Shown here in pieces: positions 10,347 to 20,045 of a DNA stretch of 24,545 nucleotides. Positions within the stretch are counted from its first letter, which is position 1; every line of letters begins with the position of its first letter. The DNA is taken from assembly GCA_018524725.1 (NCBI GenBank), contig JAEUWP010000229.1, positions 1 through 24,545 on the forward strand. The letters run 5' to 3'. This stretch comes from Podaxis mareebaensis. Its lineage: Eukaryota > Basidiomycota > Agaricomycetes > Agaricales > Agaricaceae. The position numbers were made by a program, and so were the translations under genes. The notes under the pieces were generated by a model. The model did no database searches. It worked only from the letters and a program-made list of their open reading frames with translations, and was not told the DNA's origin.

Positions 10347-12940
10347 TAACTGCACCTGAGTTGAAATCACATCTGTTCTTCTTGGCCTTAAGCTTGTGAA
10401 GTTTGGTTGTGATCCACTCCTGATCAAATCAGTGGTGGGAGAAGGGGCATTTATCAGAGTTCACATGATGGTCTTTCGAATCACATGAAAGGCAATGGAA
10501 AGAAGTAACATGGGGGCATTCAGTGATGTTGGCAGGGGTTGGGGGTCAGGGGTTCAGACTGGGTTTGCCACAGCAGCAGAAACTGTCACAACAATGGTTC
10601 TCAGTGTGGTGGGGATCTCTGCAGATTGAGCACCTGGGGTTGTGCACCTTGCAAAGATGTGTAGGGTGGCCCCACCTCCAGCATCTGTTGCAAAGGGGTG
10701 AGGCAGTATGCATGGATGCACTGTGGAAGGTGCAGATGCAGTTTTCGAATAGGAGTGTGTGGTTGATGAGAGTCTTGGCCCTTGTGGCAGATTGAGAATC
10801 CCAGAGGTCGAAGAATAGGATAGTGGAGTCAGAATGGGGAGAGATGTGGTGGAAATGGGGTTTGCCTACAAGATGTTGGATCATCTCATGGTATGTTGAG
10901 GATTCAATAACTTCTCTAAAGTCATCAGAAGTGTGGGGGGTGCTGTCTGGGTGGAAATAGGGAAGATTCGTCAATTTGATGAATGACTTGGACATTGGAA
11001 GAGAAGGGACGATGGCATCCCTGATTTCTTGAGTGGCAAAAGCTGACTGGTTTGAATCAGCAATGCCTTTTTTGACAATGAGGAGTTCCTCATCAGTCAT
11101 GACTTGGTTGGTTGACAGCCAGAGAGTCCTGTCATTGGATTTTGCTGACTCAATTTTGAGGAGGAAACCCTTTTGGTAGAGGGTGTTGTTGCAGTTTCTT
11201 ACTACAAGGTCGAGGGAGGTGATGAGGATGGGTTTAAAGACATTGTTGTAGGGAACAATGATGTTCTTGTGAGATGGGCCTTGAGTGGCCTTAGGGGAGT
11301 TGGAAGGATGGGGTGAAGGTTTGGATGGTGTTGGGGAAGTAGATTTGATGTCCCCAGATGAGCAGAGGAAGTTGATAATGTCAATTGGTGACATCTGTGG
11401 GAATTGGTTTTGAAGGGTAGCATATTTCTGCAACTCTTCAGATTCAAGGGGTGTGTTAGAGGCAGCCCTGGCATAGGATGACCTTTGAGTAGATGGGGAA
11501 GGGGCATTAGACCTGGGGTGGGTCTTATAGTTAATGGGAGGAGGAGAAGAGGAAGGGGGAGAGGGTTTGGGACCTTGGGGAGGGAATGAAGGAGCAATGA
11601 TAGGCTTACACTGGCCTTGTGTGGCTATTGGTTTGCAAGGTGCCCATCGACATGTGATGGAGGTCCATGAGCTGGAGTTGTTGTCACCTTCTCCAGAGGT
11701 TCAGGCCTCAGGGATGGCTTCAGGAGTAGTGGTAATAGTGGGAGGGGGAGGGAGCATTTCAGTATCAATATTTGATCTGCAAGACTCACCTGGTTTGTTC
11801 ATGTTTGAAGGGGGAAGATGAGAGAGGGTGATTGCATGGGCAGTATCCTTTTCGAGTTGTGAGTCTGAACCCTAGAGAAACCCAGAGGCATCAGGTAAAG
11901 GAAGAGGGGAAGAGCCCTGGAGAAACCCAGTGGCGTCTTTAGGGGAAGGGGAGGACACTGCCAGCACCTTTTCAGCCCAGCGTTCTGTGCAGTGGCCAGT
12001 TGACATAGGGGTGGGGGTAGGGGATAGAGTATGGGAGGGGGGGGAACTGCATGGAGATGGCATCATATAGATGCACACTGTGGTTGTTAAATGGGACAGC
12101 TTTATTGTGTAGCTGTTCAGAGTGGGTGATTGATTGTATTAGATTGACAAGAGAGGAGGTACCCTCGAATGTTGACAGGTCTCCCCTGTTATTGACCCAT
12201 GACAAGAGCCAACTGGAAGAGAAGGAAAGAAGTGCTGTGAGTAAGCTAAGCACTTTAGGCTCAGAAGTGTTTGTGACATCAATGTCACTGAAGGTGTCAC
12301 AAAGTGTGTTGCAGATTGCTGACCAATCCATTCCATGGGACAGCAGCTCTTTGCCTTGAGGCTGGGGATTAGCTGGAGGAGAGATGGGGGTGAAGGTTGG
12401 GAGAGTGGGGAGGGGGTCTAAGGGCTGGGATTTGTCCCAGGCAGCTCCAGGAGTAGGAGGGACAAATCCATATGAAGAGGCAATGGCCTGGGCAGGTGAG
12501 AGTACCCTGTGAGACAAAGGGGCAATCTCAGGAGAGAGGTCCAACTCATTGCAAGCTGGCACAATGGATGGGTAAACAGAACATGGAGTAGAAAGACCTT
12601 GAGATCCTTCATTATTGTCATTTTCCTCTGCAGATGAAACAGAAGCAGCATCATCATCTTCCTTGAACTTCATACTCTTTTCAAGGTGATTGGAAAGGGA
12701 TTGGTTGGTCGAGTAGGATTGTTTGGCTCCAATAGATGGGGATGGGGAAGGGGGCTTCCTTAGGAAGTCTTCTGATACTTGAAAGTCATTGAAAAGGCCA
12801 ACAGAAGCCTCTTGAGGGAGCAAAGGATTGGGCACTAGGCTGGCACTAGAGCAATGATGATGAGTGATACCTGAATGGATGGAGCTGGCAGTTTTCTTGA
12901 CACCTCCAAAGAAACTGCTAGATTCTTTGGAGTCTTTCAT
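10339..12940 (-). pseudogene. LINE-2 ORF1: nucleic-acid-binding protein with RRM-like region and CCHC knuckles, decayed
   Basis: The first ~320 codons run from the ATG at 12940 to 11972. The frame then shifts near 11990 and stays in the new frame to a TAA at 10341-10339. The N-terminal half is Ser/Pro-rich. From about 11050 to 10780 comes an RRM-like pattern (IKLTNLPYF ... ILFFDLWDSQSATRA ... CICTF). Knuckles follow: CNRCWRWGHPTHLC and CSICRDPHHTENHC, both CX2CX4HX4C, and a looser CLSC...DKC. Stops: TAG 11872, TGA 11701, TGA 10546, TGA 10429. This fits type-I LINE ORF1 proteins, which coat the element RNA. ORF2's ATG overlaps its stop. Start choice is uncertain: the related ORF1-only elements start ~30 nt closer to the 5' end, where LINE-2 lacks the ATG. 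Confidence 0.85.
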
Positions 12941-13031
12941 ACTGATTTAGAACGAGTTTGTGTATTCCTTGTACTACGAGCAACTGAACCACTGAGGTGA
13001 TGGTGGTAGTTACTGAGAAAGGAAGGTGGTG
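12941..13031 (-). promoter_or_regulatory. LINE-2 5' UTR, conserved with the ORF1-only elements; possible internal promoter
   Basis: The first ~75 bases on the minus strand (CACCTTCCTTT, then CAGTAAC, ACCACCATC, GTGGTT, GTAG.AC) align with the starts of elements A (14062) and B (19987). LINEs carry their promoter inside the 5' UTR, so this shared block is the natural candidate. The promoter role is inference. Confidence 0.55.
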
Positions 13032-13046
13032 ACCCATAGATTAAGA
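13032..13046. repeat. Target-site duplication of LINE-2, copy next to its 5' end
   Basis: ACCCATAGATTAAGA, identical to 6140-6154. Confidence 0.95.
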
Positions 13047-13251
13047 GCATAGGAGAGTGAGAGGGATGAATGAGAAGAGGTGTTCTTGCTAAGCCCCTCC
13101 ACCACATCCACACTGTGCTCTGTTGTGGCAAGACCCTAGGGCAAACATACCAAACACCTGAAGCAGAGACTAGAACATCTTTACAACTCACTAGGGGATG
13201 TTTGTCCATCACTCACCACAGAAGTCAAAGCTGCAGATCACTTGGGAACAG
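13047..13251 (-). other. Flank of the broken gene, upstream side (possible exon plus intron or 5' UTR)
   Basis: Not part of any transposon seen here: it lies between the LINE-2 duplication and the first base of the gypsy LTR. On the minus strand it holds a possible 60-nt intron (GTGAGT...CTTCAG) followed by ~125 open bases (VWYVCPRVLPQQ...LLIYG). These could join in phase to the exon at ~6085 if the GTAGAG inside the duplication were used as donor and CCTCAG as acceptor. It could equally be promoter or 5' UTR of the gene starting at 6145. The sequence ...AACAG against 13252 may be the gypsy target duplication; its partner lies outside the window. Confidence 0.35.
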
Positions 13252-14048
13252 TGTTATGGCCTAAACTGTTTTCAGCCATGAAAGTGGTATCTAGGTTATA
13301 ATATAATTGAGTTTTATGGCTAGAATAACAGACTATGAACCCACACTAGAAGAAGCCTCAGTACCTCATGAGGGTCAACCCAGTAATATAGTCTAGGCAC
13401 CTAGATCAAGAAAACTGTACTGACTAGACACATCCATATGCTGTTGATTCAGTATTATCACTGAACTCAGGATTAGATTACTGAGGATTATTCATCAATC
13501 ACATCCTCATGAGGATCCTTTCTCACACAAGCAACACTAAGGATTATCTCATTCAGTAGTATGCTTAGCTGCCACTGTGTACCAAAGACCTAGCACAGCT
13601 ATGACCTCAGTGGATGAAGTCTGAGTCAGAAGAGAGAACTACCCAATTAAGGGATTGACACATCACCTCATTAGAAGTGATTCATTGACCTCATGAGATG
13701 CCAAGACCACACAACTCATTAACAGTCAGTGATTCAAATCTGCTTAGTGAGAAATGCAGAGAATGAAGATTCATAACATCATTGAGTCAGAAATGATGAA
13801 TGGTATTACACACACAGTAGACTTGGTCAGTGAGAGCTGATAATTATCATATGCATGTACTTTATCAGTCCATGTGTTCAGTAAAAAATGCATACATGTT
13901 CACTACCAGAACACCCTATTGGGCAGAGAATAATGTAGATTATAAACTATATGACTCTGTACTTGTATGCATAATCCTTTGTTGAGTCAGAATATTGTAA
14001 CATTAGACTATAATCACTCCTCAGCCTATAATGTAAAATCCCCTTAAT

Positions 14049-14061
14049 GATGCAAGGTGAA
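14049..14061. repeat. Target-site duplication of element A, 5' copy
   Basis: GATGCAAGGTGAA, matching GATGCAAAGTGAA at 16166-16178 in 12 of 13 positions. The single difference is a G/A transition. Confidence 0.9.
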
Positions 14062-14125
14062 ACCATCACCTTCCTTTTCCAGTAACCACCACCATCTCCC
14101 TCTGTGGTTGGTTATTTGTAGCACT

Positions 14126-15922
14126 ATGGGCAAACAAAGAAATAAATTTGAACCCCTTGACCCCTCTGAAGTCCCTGAGACCCCCCAGCAACAACACCTG
14201 ACCTCCTCAAGTTGGTTGGATCTATCATATCACCCACCATGCACACTGGAGGACTTAAATCATCCTCCTACTCCTTCCTCCTGGCCTAACCTAGAAGGCC
14301 AATGAACACCTCCTGAATGACAATGGATCAGGAATCTATTTGCAACCCCCACTCCCTCTCCTGCTGGTGCTACTGGGCAGTCCCAGAGCTCAGCCTCTTT
14401 TGTGATGGAGCTTGACACTCCTACCTCCCCCCCTCCCCTTCATAAACAAACTACTCCCAAGACCAAAACTACTCCTTCTACTCTCCCTTCCTCTCCCACC
14501 CCTACCAAGGTCCAGGACAAGAAGGAAGAGGAACCCACAACTATGTCATCCATCATTTTAGAATGGACTCAAGATATTCACAAGGCAAGTCAGGAAGATC
14601 TCCCCCCTGACTCTCACCTCTACACTGCCATCTGCAACTTCATTGCTGTTATGGAGTCAAAGAACATGTTCACCAATTGCACACCCCCCATCCATTGATC
14701 CCCTCCTCCCCTAGGCAGTATTACTGCCTTGCTTTTCCTGACACAGCAGCCTCACCCCCAACACATACTGTCCCATGGAATGGCTGACTCAGCAATAGCA
14801 GACACTCAACAAGTGCCTGCCTCTCAACCCTCAACCCAGGCCCTGGTGCCTTTTCAGCCCCCCCCCTGTGACTCCTGCTTCATGTGACAGGCCCAGACCT
14901 CCCTCACATGCCCCTCAACCTCCACATGACAGGCCTAGCCCTCCCTCACATGATGTCGAGACTGGGCCTTCTGGACCCAACCCTTCTATGAGGCATAAGC
15001 CTTATTATGCAACCCAGGGGCCCACCTAGTGTCAGTTCTTCTTGAGCACCAGTACTAGCAACTTAGCTAGCACTTGTGTCTCCCTTCAATCCCTCATCAC
15101 ATGCTTCAATCAAGTGCTTACCTGGGCCAAGTCAGCACTCACTGTTGACTCTGGCTGCTTCCACTCTGGAGTCATCACCTTCTCTACTGGCAGTGTCCCT
15201 TCCCAGGCAGACCTTGACACCTTCTCTGCCTGCCTCCCTTTCATGCTTAAGTGCTTCAATCACCCTCCCCATGTCCCAATCCTTCATCAAGATCATGGAT
15301 GTCCCCTTCTTCTCAGTCAATGGCTTCACCCTCACAGCTGATCAAGTCAAGACTGAGGCCTCAGCCTCCTCTTTCTTCCCCTCTTCTGATGTGCATCATT
15401 TGCACATTGTCTACAACTCTGCCAAGTCTGATACTGCCACCATGTAGATCAACTTGGTTGATTCCCAATGTGGCACCCTTGCTGCCTCCCTCATCAACAG
15501 ATGCATCATGATTAATGGTGCATCCTGTCTTATCAAAGGGGGCTTGTGCCCACACCAGCACACCTCAGTGTCAGCATTGCTGGTGCTGGGGCCATCCTTC
15601 TGATGCCTGTTGCACTCATGCATCCAGGTGTCCTCTCTGTGGAGGTCCTCACACTGAGGCCTCTCATTGTTCCATGGCTGGGTGTTGCAAGGGCAACCCC
15701 AAGGTGACTCCCCCCATTCCCCCCACTCTGGCAGGTGAACCCTGCCCTCATTCCTCCTGGTGCCTCAATTGCTTAGGCATCCACTCCTCCAACAACTGCC
15801 AGTGCCCATACTGGTGACATTGCTTCAATCAGGATTGGATCCACAGTTGATGCCAATGCGATGCAGCCTCCACTTCAGCCAAGAAAGCCTCCACTCCTCA
15901 GGGTGGGGGTCATAAGGGTTAG
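14126..15922 (+). pseudogene. ORF1 of element A (RRM-like plus zinc knuckles), decayed
   Basis: It starts at ATG 14126 (MGKQRNKFEP) and runs open in one frame to 14698, except for a TGA at 14303 and a further TGA just after it. The frame then changes several times. Readable blocks are the helical-looking part at 15042-15250 (ALTVDSG, SQADLD), the RRM-like block from MDVPFF at ~15297, and the knuckles CQHCWCWGHPSDAC, CPLCGGPHTEASHC and CLNCLGIHSSNNC at ~15575-15810. It closes at TAG 15920-15922 (GGHKG). It is homologous to LINE-2 ORF1, most clearly at SF.K...PFF, WIDLVDSQ and the first knuckle. The family role is coating of element RNA. It is more decayed than copy B. Confidence 0.8.
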
Positions 15923-16165
15923 TCAAGATAAGTGCAAGTGGCTGGGTCACTATCTTCTGTATGGACTCATTTGTTTTCATCTATATGCATTTTACTTTGA
16001 ACATTTTTATTCCTGTTGTTTTGGGCACCTGTTTTCTTTTCCTCTCTCTCTTTTCTCCTTAACCATTGGGACTGCTACCATGCACCCATTTGTCATAGAT
16101 AGAGTCTGCTCATGTAGTAGATAAAGTTTGTGGCAATAGACTTTGATTTAAAAAAAAAAAAAAAA
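15923..16165 (+). other. 3' UTR and poly(A) tail of element A
   Basis: It contains the conserved LINE tail block at 16066-16094 (TTGGGACTGCTA, then TGCACCCATTTGT) and TTTGATTT before A16. The match to the LINE-1/LINE-2 3' ends suggests recognition by the same reverse transcriptase. Confidence 0.8.
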
Positions 16166-16178
16166 GATGCAAAGTGAA
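16166..16178. repeat. Target-site duplication of element A, 3' copy
   Basis: GATGCAAAGTGAA directly after the A16 tail; pairs with 14049-14061. Confidence 0.9.
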
Positions 16179-16844
16179 GCAAGGGAATTCCTGCCAAGCT
16201 TCACTTAGAGGGTTGTTGTACATTCAACAATCATTGAAGTGATAGTTAAGTGTTTATAGGAGTTCTCTTCAGTCAATGTGACCTACTAGCAAGAGCCAGA
16301 ACAAAGACCCAGTAGTTCCCCCAGAAGTTTCCATAAGTTGAGAATCAGAAGTTAGCCTTAGCAGGGTTAACTAGGAGTACATCACAGCTGCATATCACCA
16401 GTCAGAGCACTCATTGGTACAAGTCAGTATATTTCTAGTAGTAGTGAGGGATCACTCTCACTACCTTTGATTCTTTGGTACTTGTGAATCATAGTGATGC
16501 TACATCAGAGACTTGTCAATTTAAGAACAAACAGTCTAGTTCAGTCTTGAACTAGGGAATCATTGAGACCACCTCATGACAGCATCCAGAAGTCCTCATG
16601 TCAAGCAAAGATAACACCAAGCACATATACTTCCCTCACTCCTTCACAACTCTTACCTTTACCTTTTAACATTCCTAGCAAGTGTTTCAATCTTGCATCA
16701 CTTTATTATCCCCTTCACTTCTGAATCAGAGTCCCCCACGAACTTGCTAGGGTGCAGCTTTTGGTAATACTATTTTATATTTCACTTCACATTATTCCTA
16801 TTAACTGTTATATTCTATAGTAATCCATTTGCTGCTCCATCATC

Positions 16845-16860
16845 TGGAGCCCACTGTGAG
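16845..16860 (+). promoter_or_regulatory. Probable primer-binding site of the gypsy element
   Basis: TGGAGCCCACTGTGAG begins with the TGG expected opposite a tRNA 3' CCA and lies two bases after the proposed LTR end. The tRNA identity was not determined. Confidence 0.5.
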
Positions 16861-17351
16861 AGGGAGTTTCAGTTTTGATTGAGGTAGTAGTATGATACTT
16901 TTTATTTTTCTTTTATTTTCATTTTATTTCTGGTCTAGCAACCATACATCTGTACAGGGGCAACCTGTACTACAGAGCAAAGAGGTCTTTTACAGACTTA
17001 GTAGACAATGAGTGAGTCACTGCACTAGAACAGGGCAGAAGAACATGAAATTCACAGAGAGCCAGTCTATCACTGATATTGAATGACCCAGAACATCCCT
17101 TAGGTCACCCAATTAGAAGGTTGTGAGCACCATCTAGCATCCCTTTGAATACCAGTTCTACAGAAATAAAAATAGAGCTAGGTTCATTATCTGAACCAAG
17201 TATTTTGCTTGATCCTACAACATCAAGTAGACAGATGATACCAGGTCAATTCAACCCATTTGTGAGTACCAGTTCACAACCACAGTATTCAGTGTGACCA
17301 TTGAATAATAATTCAACTAGTACTACCAGTCACACAAACTCCAGCAGCAAA
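16861..17351 (+). other. Gypsy leader between primer site and gag, no gene seen
   Basis: About 490 bases including a T-rich run near 16900-16935. No convincing reading frame or structured RNA was recognised. It is presumably the untranslated leader with packaging signals (inference from position). Confidence 0.5.
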
Positions 17352-18444
17352 ATGACAAAGGCACCACACATGCCTCAGCCATTCACACATGGTGCACCTA
17401 GATGGGATGGATGCTTGTCCACCCTTAAAGATTACATATGGTGATTAAACAGCCATTTTGAAATATCAGAGGTCAATAGCAACACTGAGAAAATCAAATG
17501 GGCTGTTCACTATTTAGAGCCAGAGTTACATGAAGTACACAGGTGCAGATTGGGACACATTCACATGAAAGATTAACAAAGACTATGGAGGCACTCTTGA
17601 TGGTGACCAAGGTTGTGTCAAGGATCTTCATAACCTATGCAGAGAATATGGTGGTATCATGCTACATGATGCAGATGATCTAATTGCTTTCAAAAGAAAG
17701 TTTAATTATATTGCAAATAAATGTCTAGCAGATCCCACAGTAGTATCTAACAGAGAGTTAGTCAAAGCATTCATCAGGATGCTTAGCCCAGACTTCTGTG
17801 ATGCTTTGAATACCAGACTTAGTATTCAAGGAACACTAAAAGTTAATCAGCAAGGCAAGAGCCATGCTGAAGACCCTTATGAAATTAAGGAAGTCATGGA
17901 CAAGGCAGCTGAGCTGGTTAGCAGAAAAACCATTGCCCATGCATTACAGTATGAATGCAGACATGGGCAAGCAGAAACATTTTCATGAAACTCAGTACCA
18001 CATGTGAAGCAAGAGCCTATGGAGCCCACAGTCACATTAAGTGCTGATGTAGAAATGGTTCAGCAAGAGGTGAACCATTTGAAAGATACTATGGAATTGA
18101 ATCAATGCAAGCTGCAAAGCTCACTTGATTCATTAAAGTCTACACTTACAAGTGGCCTAGCTAAGGTCACATTGGGTGGCAATTACCATCAACAGAATCA
18201 GTCAATGGGAGTACCACTGAATAATAGTTCCCTTCCTAATGTGAATGGCCAAGGTTGTTTCTATTGTAATAAACAAGGCCATCACTGGGTCATCTGTCCA
18301 GTTAAAATACAAGATGAAAAAGACAGAGAAATCAAACAAGAAGGCTCACAACTATACTTTGCAAATGGCACCAGGATCCCATGTGAGCCTGGCTTGTCCA
18401 TAAAGCAGTGTGTAGATAAGTACTACCACAAACCATGGCCATGA
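17352..18444 (+). pseudogene. Gypsy gag (capsid and CCHC nucleocapsid), with stops and a frameshift
   Basis: From ATG 17352 (MTKAPHMPQPF) one frame covers ~60 codons, with a TGA at 17442. A +1 shift near 17544 then leads into the frame used to 18444, with a TGA near 17560 and another at 17986. The part from ~17600 to 17960 (DGDQGCVKDLHNLCREYGG, AFKRKFNYIA) has the helical character of a retrotransposon capsid. A coiled-coil-like stretch follows at ~18040-18150, then one knuckle, CFYCNKQGHHWVIC (CX2CX4HX4C, ~18257-18298). The C-terminus overlaps the next frame by ten bases. The protein would assemble virus-like particles. Confidence 0.8.
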
Positions 18445-19246
18445 TGATCTATAGCCCACCTGAGTTACCTCAGGATGATGATGAACCAGACATGGGTTAT
18501 CCCAGTCCATATAGTAATAGCAGAGCTAACACACTTGTTGCACTACAACAATGTGTGGAAGAAAAGAAGCCTGATCCACAGGCTTTAGAATTAGAGCACC
18601 TGAAAGGTTGCCTCACTAGCATGGAGGCAATGATCCAAGCTTTTGGCAGAAAGGCTAAACAGCTGGAACAGGCACCTCCACCATTAGAAGAAGATAACCT
18701 AGAAGACTTGCTAAGTAAACTTGGCAAGATGTATGTTCAGACCTGAGACACAATGAAGAAGTTGGGTTTCTAGAATGTCTGATGAAGAAGCCACCTTTTG
18801 AAAAGAAGGTTACATTTCAAAAGCCACAGGTGACAGAGGACAGTAGTGAAGATGACCTTAGTGAGGAGGAACCAACCCCTCCTCCAGTAGAAAAACTAGA
18901 CAAACCAAGGGCTTATACTAGCACTCAGAAGAATTACTTTCCTTACAGGAAAGTACCAGAAATGAAACCAGTAGTTGAGGCACTGCCTATACCAGCCAGG
19001 TATCTCAGAGATAAGAAACCTCCTAACTACAAACATCATGCAGAAGTAGAAGAAGGAGTCAGTATAGAAGAAATACTCATGAGATTCATGGGTAATGAAA
19101 TCAAGCTAACACAGAAAGAGTTGTTAGCTGTCACACCAAAAATCAGAGAGGTGTGTAAAGATATTATCAGTAAGAAAAGAGTTCCTGCCAGTGCAGCCAA
19201 CTCTTTAGAAATAGAAGGAGAGGAATCTGAACAGCAGGTTCCTTGA
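18435..19246 (+). pseudogene. N-terminal pol region, DUF4100-like, with a frameshift
   Basis: Frame 18435-18746 starts inside the end of gag and gives an acidic, coiled-coil-like protein ending at a TGA. A shift near 18780 leads to 18782-19246 (KKPPFEKKVTFQKP ... SIEEILMRFMGNEIKLTQKELL ... IREVCKDIISKKRV), which closes at a TGA. The second part resembles the region placed before the protease in basidiomycete gypsy polyproteins, recorded as a domain of unknown function (DUF4100, from memory). The 'KELL...P.IRE' pattern suggests a small helical domain. Its role is unknown. Confidence 0.65.
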
Positions 19247-19986
19247 GAGCAGCACTTTGTTGCAGTAAATACACTAGTGGCACCTGTAAAAGTCTGTGAA
19301 TCAGGTATTGATCTTATGGGTCAACCAGTCCAGACTTGGAAAATCAAAGATTCAGTCATGTAGTATCTAGAAAGCCTACCCTACATTGATAGAGAAAGGC
19401 AAGTATTTACTGTAACTAAAGATGACCTAGTGACAGCCAAAGATATGGTGGTGCTACACATCATTCCAGCCCTCATCAACAGGCTTAAAGAAGAAGAAGC
19501 CTTACTAGATAGCAGCTTGCAGATAGTCTCCATGTCATGAGATGTGGCTAGTGACTGCAAGTTAGCTTGGGATCCCACATTAACCATAGACATGCAGAGT
19601 GCAAATGGACAGATAACTAGGACTTGCAGCCTGGCTAAGAATGTTCCATTTACATTTGGAAATGTTATAGTACACCTACAGGTACATGTGATGGAGGAAG
19701 CTCCTTATCATGTACTACTAGGCAGACTGTTTGATGTTATAACTGAGAGTCGCATTGTGAACTCAGTTGAGAGTAGTCAGTACATTAGTATTACTGACCC
19801 CAATACAAAGGAGAGGACAGCTCTCATGATGTATGCTAGGGGACAGCTACCTCACATCAAAGAACAAGATTTTTAGAGGACCTCAATGAATTCAAGAATG
19901 GGGCTGAAGGAGAGGTTGCATGCATCATCTCACTTGGAAAAGATAGTCAGCCCTATGTCAGTGAGATCACCAGGATCTCCATGAGC
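19247..19986 (+). pseudogene. Gypsy aspartic protease region, active site mutated; interrupted by element B
   Basis: It stays in the frame of the preceding segment, through TAG 19361 and TGA 19538, to 19876. A one-base shift at ~19872 restores the frame (DLNEFKNGAEGE ... SEITRISMS) up to the insertion. The active-site triplet reads DSS in LLDSSLQIVSM (Asp at 19508-19510), where retropepsins need DSG/DTG; one G-to-A change explains it. The C-terminal PYHVLLGRLFD (~19700-19735) matches the usual LLGR..D flap-to-end signature. The protease would cut the Gag-Pol chain; this one is inactive. Confidence 0.75.
19973..19986. repeat. Target-site duplication of element B, 5' copy
   Basis: GGATCTCCATGAGC, identical in 14 of 14 bases to 22035-22048. 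Confidence 0.95.
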
Positions 19987-20045
19987 CACCTTCCTTTTCC
20001 AGTAACCACCACCATCTCCCTCTATGATTGGTTATTCATAGTACT

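Larger units (their letters stand above)
6155..13031 (-). mobile_element. LINE-2: full-length 6877-bp non-LTR retrotransposon
   Basis: The element is complete from 5' UTR to poly(A) and is bounded by an exact 15-bp target duplication. On the minus strand the order is 5' UTR (13031-12941), ORF1 with zinc knuckles (12940-10339), ORF2 with endonuclease, RT and RNase H (10346-6426), 3' UTR, and A10 (T on the plus strand, 6155-6164). Full length with intact duplications points to target-primed reverse transcription that ran to completion. ORF2 is the same family as LINE-1: residues match closely in RT and RNase H, yet the two have clearly diverged. It lies in the broken minus-strand gene, in the same orientation as that gene. 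Confidence 0.95.
14062..16165 (+). mobile_element. Element A: ORF1-only non-autonomous LINE in the gypsy 5' LTR
   Basis: A 2.1-kb unit with a LINE-like start (CACCTTCC at 14067), an ORF1 with knuckles, a short 3' UTR, A16 at 16150-16165, and flanking 13-bp direct repeats. It matches element B from end to end, and its first ~65 and last ~90 bases match LINE-2. Endonuclease, RT and RNase H are absent; ORF1 runs directly into the 3' UTR. It needs enzymes from another LINE, as ORF1-only 'half-LINE' families do in animals. Not a 5'-truncated LINE, because both the LINE 5' end and ORF1 are present. Confidence 0.88.
13252..16842 (+). repeat. 5' LTR of the gypsy element (about 1.47 kb net), interrupted by element A
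   Basis: It begins TGTTATGG at 13252, and the sequence after the polypurine tract at 24542 also begins TGTT. The proposed end ...CCATCA at 16842 lies two bases before a TGG... primer-binding-like site. Element A plus one duplication (14062-16178) is excluded from the net length. No coding frame is seen in either LTR part, 13252-14061 or 16179-16842. The 3' boundary is inferred, since the 3' LTR is outside the window. Confidence 0.65.

Noticed and set aside
10523..10795. Plus-strand 90-codon frame
   Set aside because: Mirror of the ORF1 zinc-knuckle region on the minus strand, where CX2CX4HX4C patterns are clear.
13260..14048. Possible CRISPR-like or tandem-repeat structure in the AT-rich stretch
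   Set aside because: No regularly spaced repeats were seen; it reads as the U3 part of an LTR.
15132..15335. Minus-strand frames within elements A and B (also 20234-20458, 21240-21557)
   Set aside because: The two copies show the protein-like, collinear frame on the plus strand; the minus frames are by-products of low-stop, CT-rich sequence.
14062..16165. Element A as a processed pseudogene of a host zinc-knuckle gene
   Set aside because: Its two ends match LINE-2 ends and a second copy with identical structure exists, which fits a LINE derivative rather than a copied host mRNA.
16861..17351. A gene or tRNA in the gypsy leader
   Set aside because: No open frame of note and no cloverleaf pattern recognised by eye; position explains it as leader.
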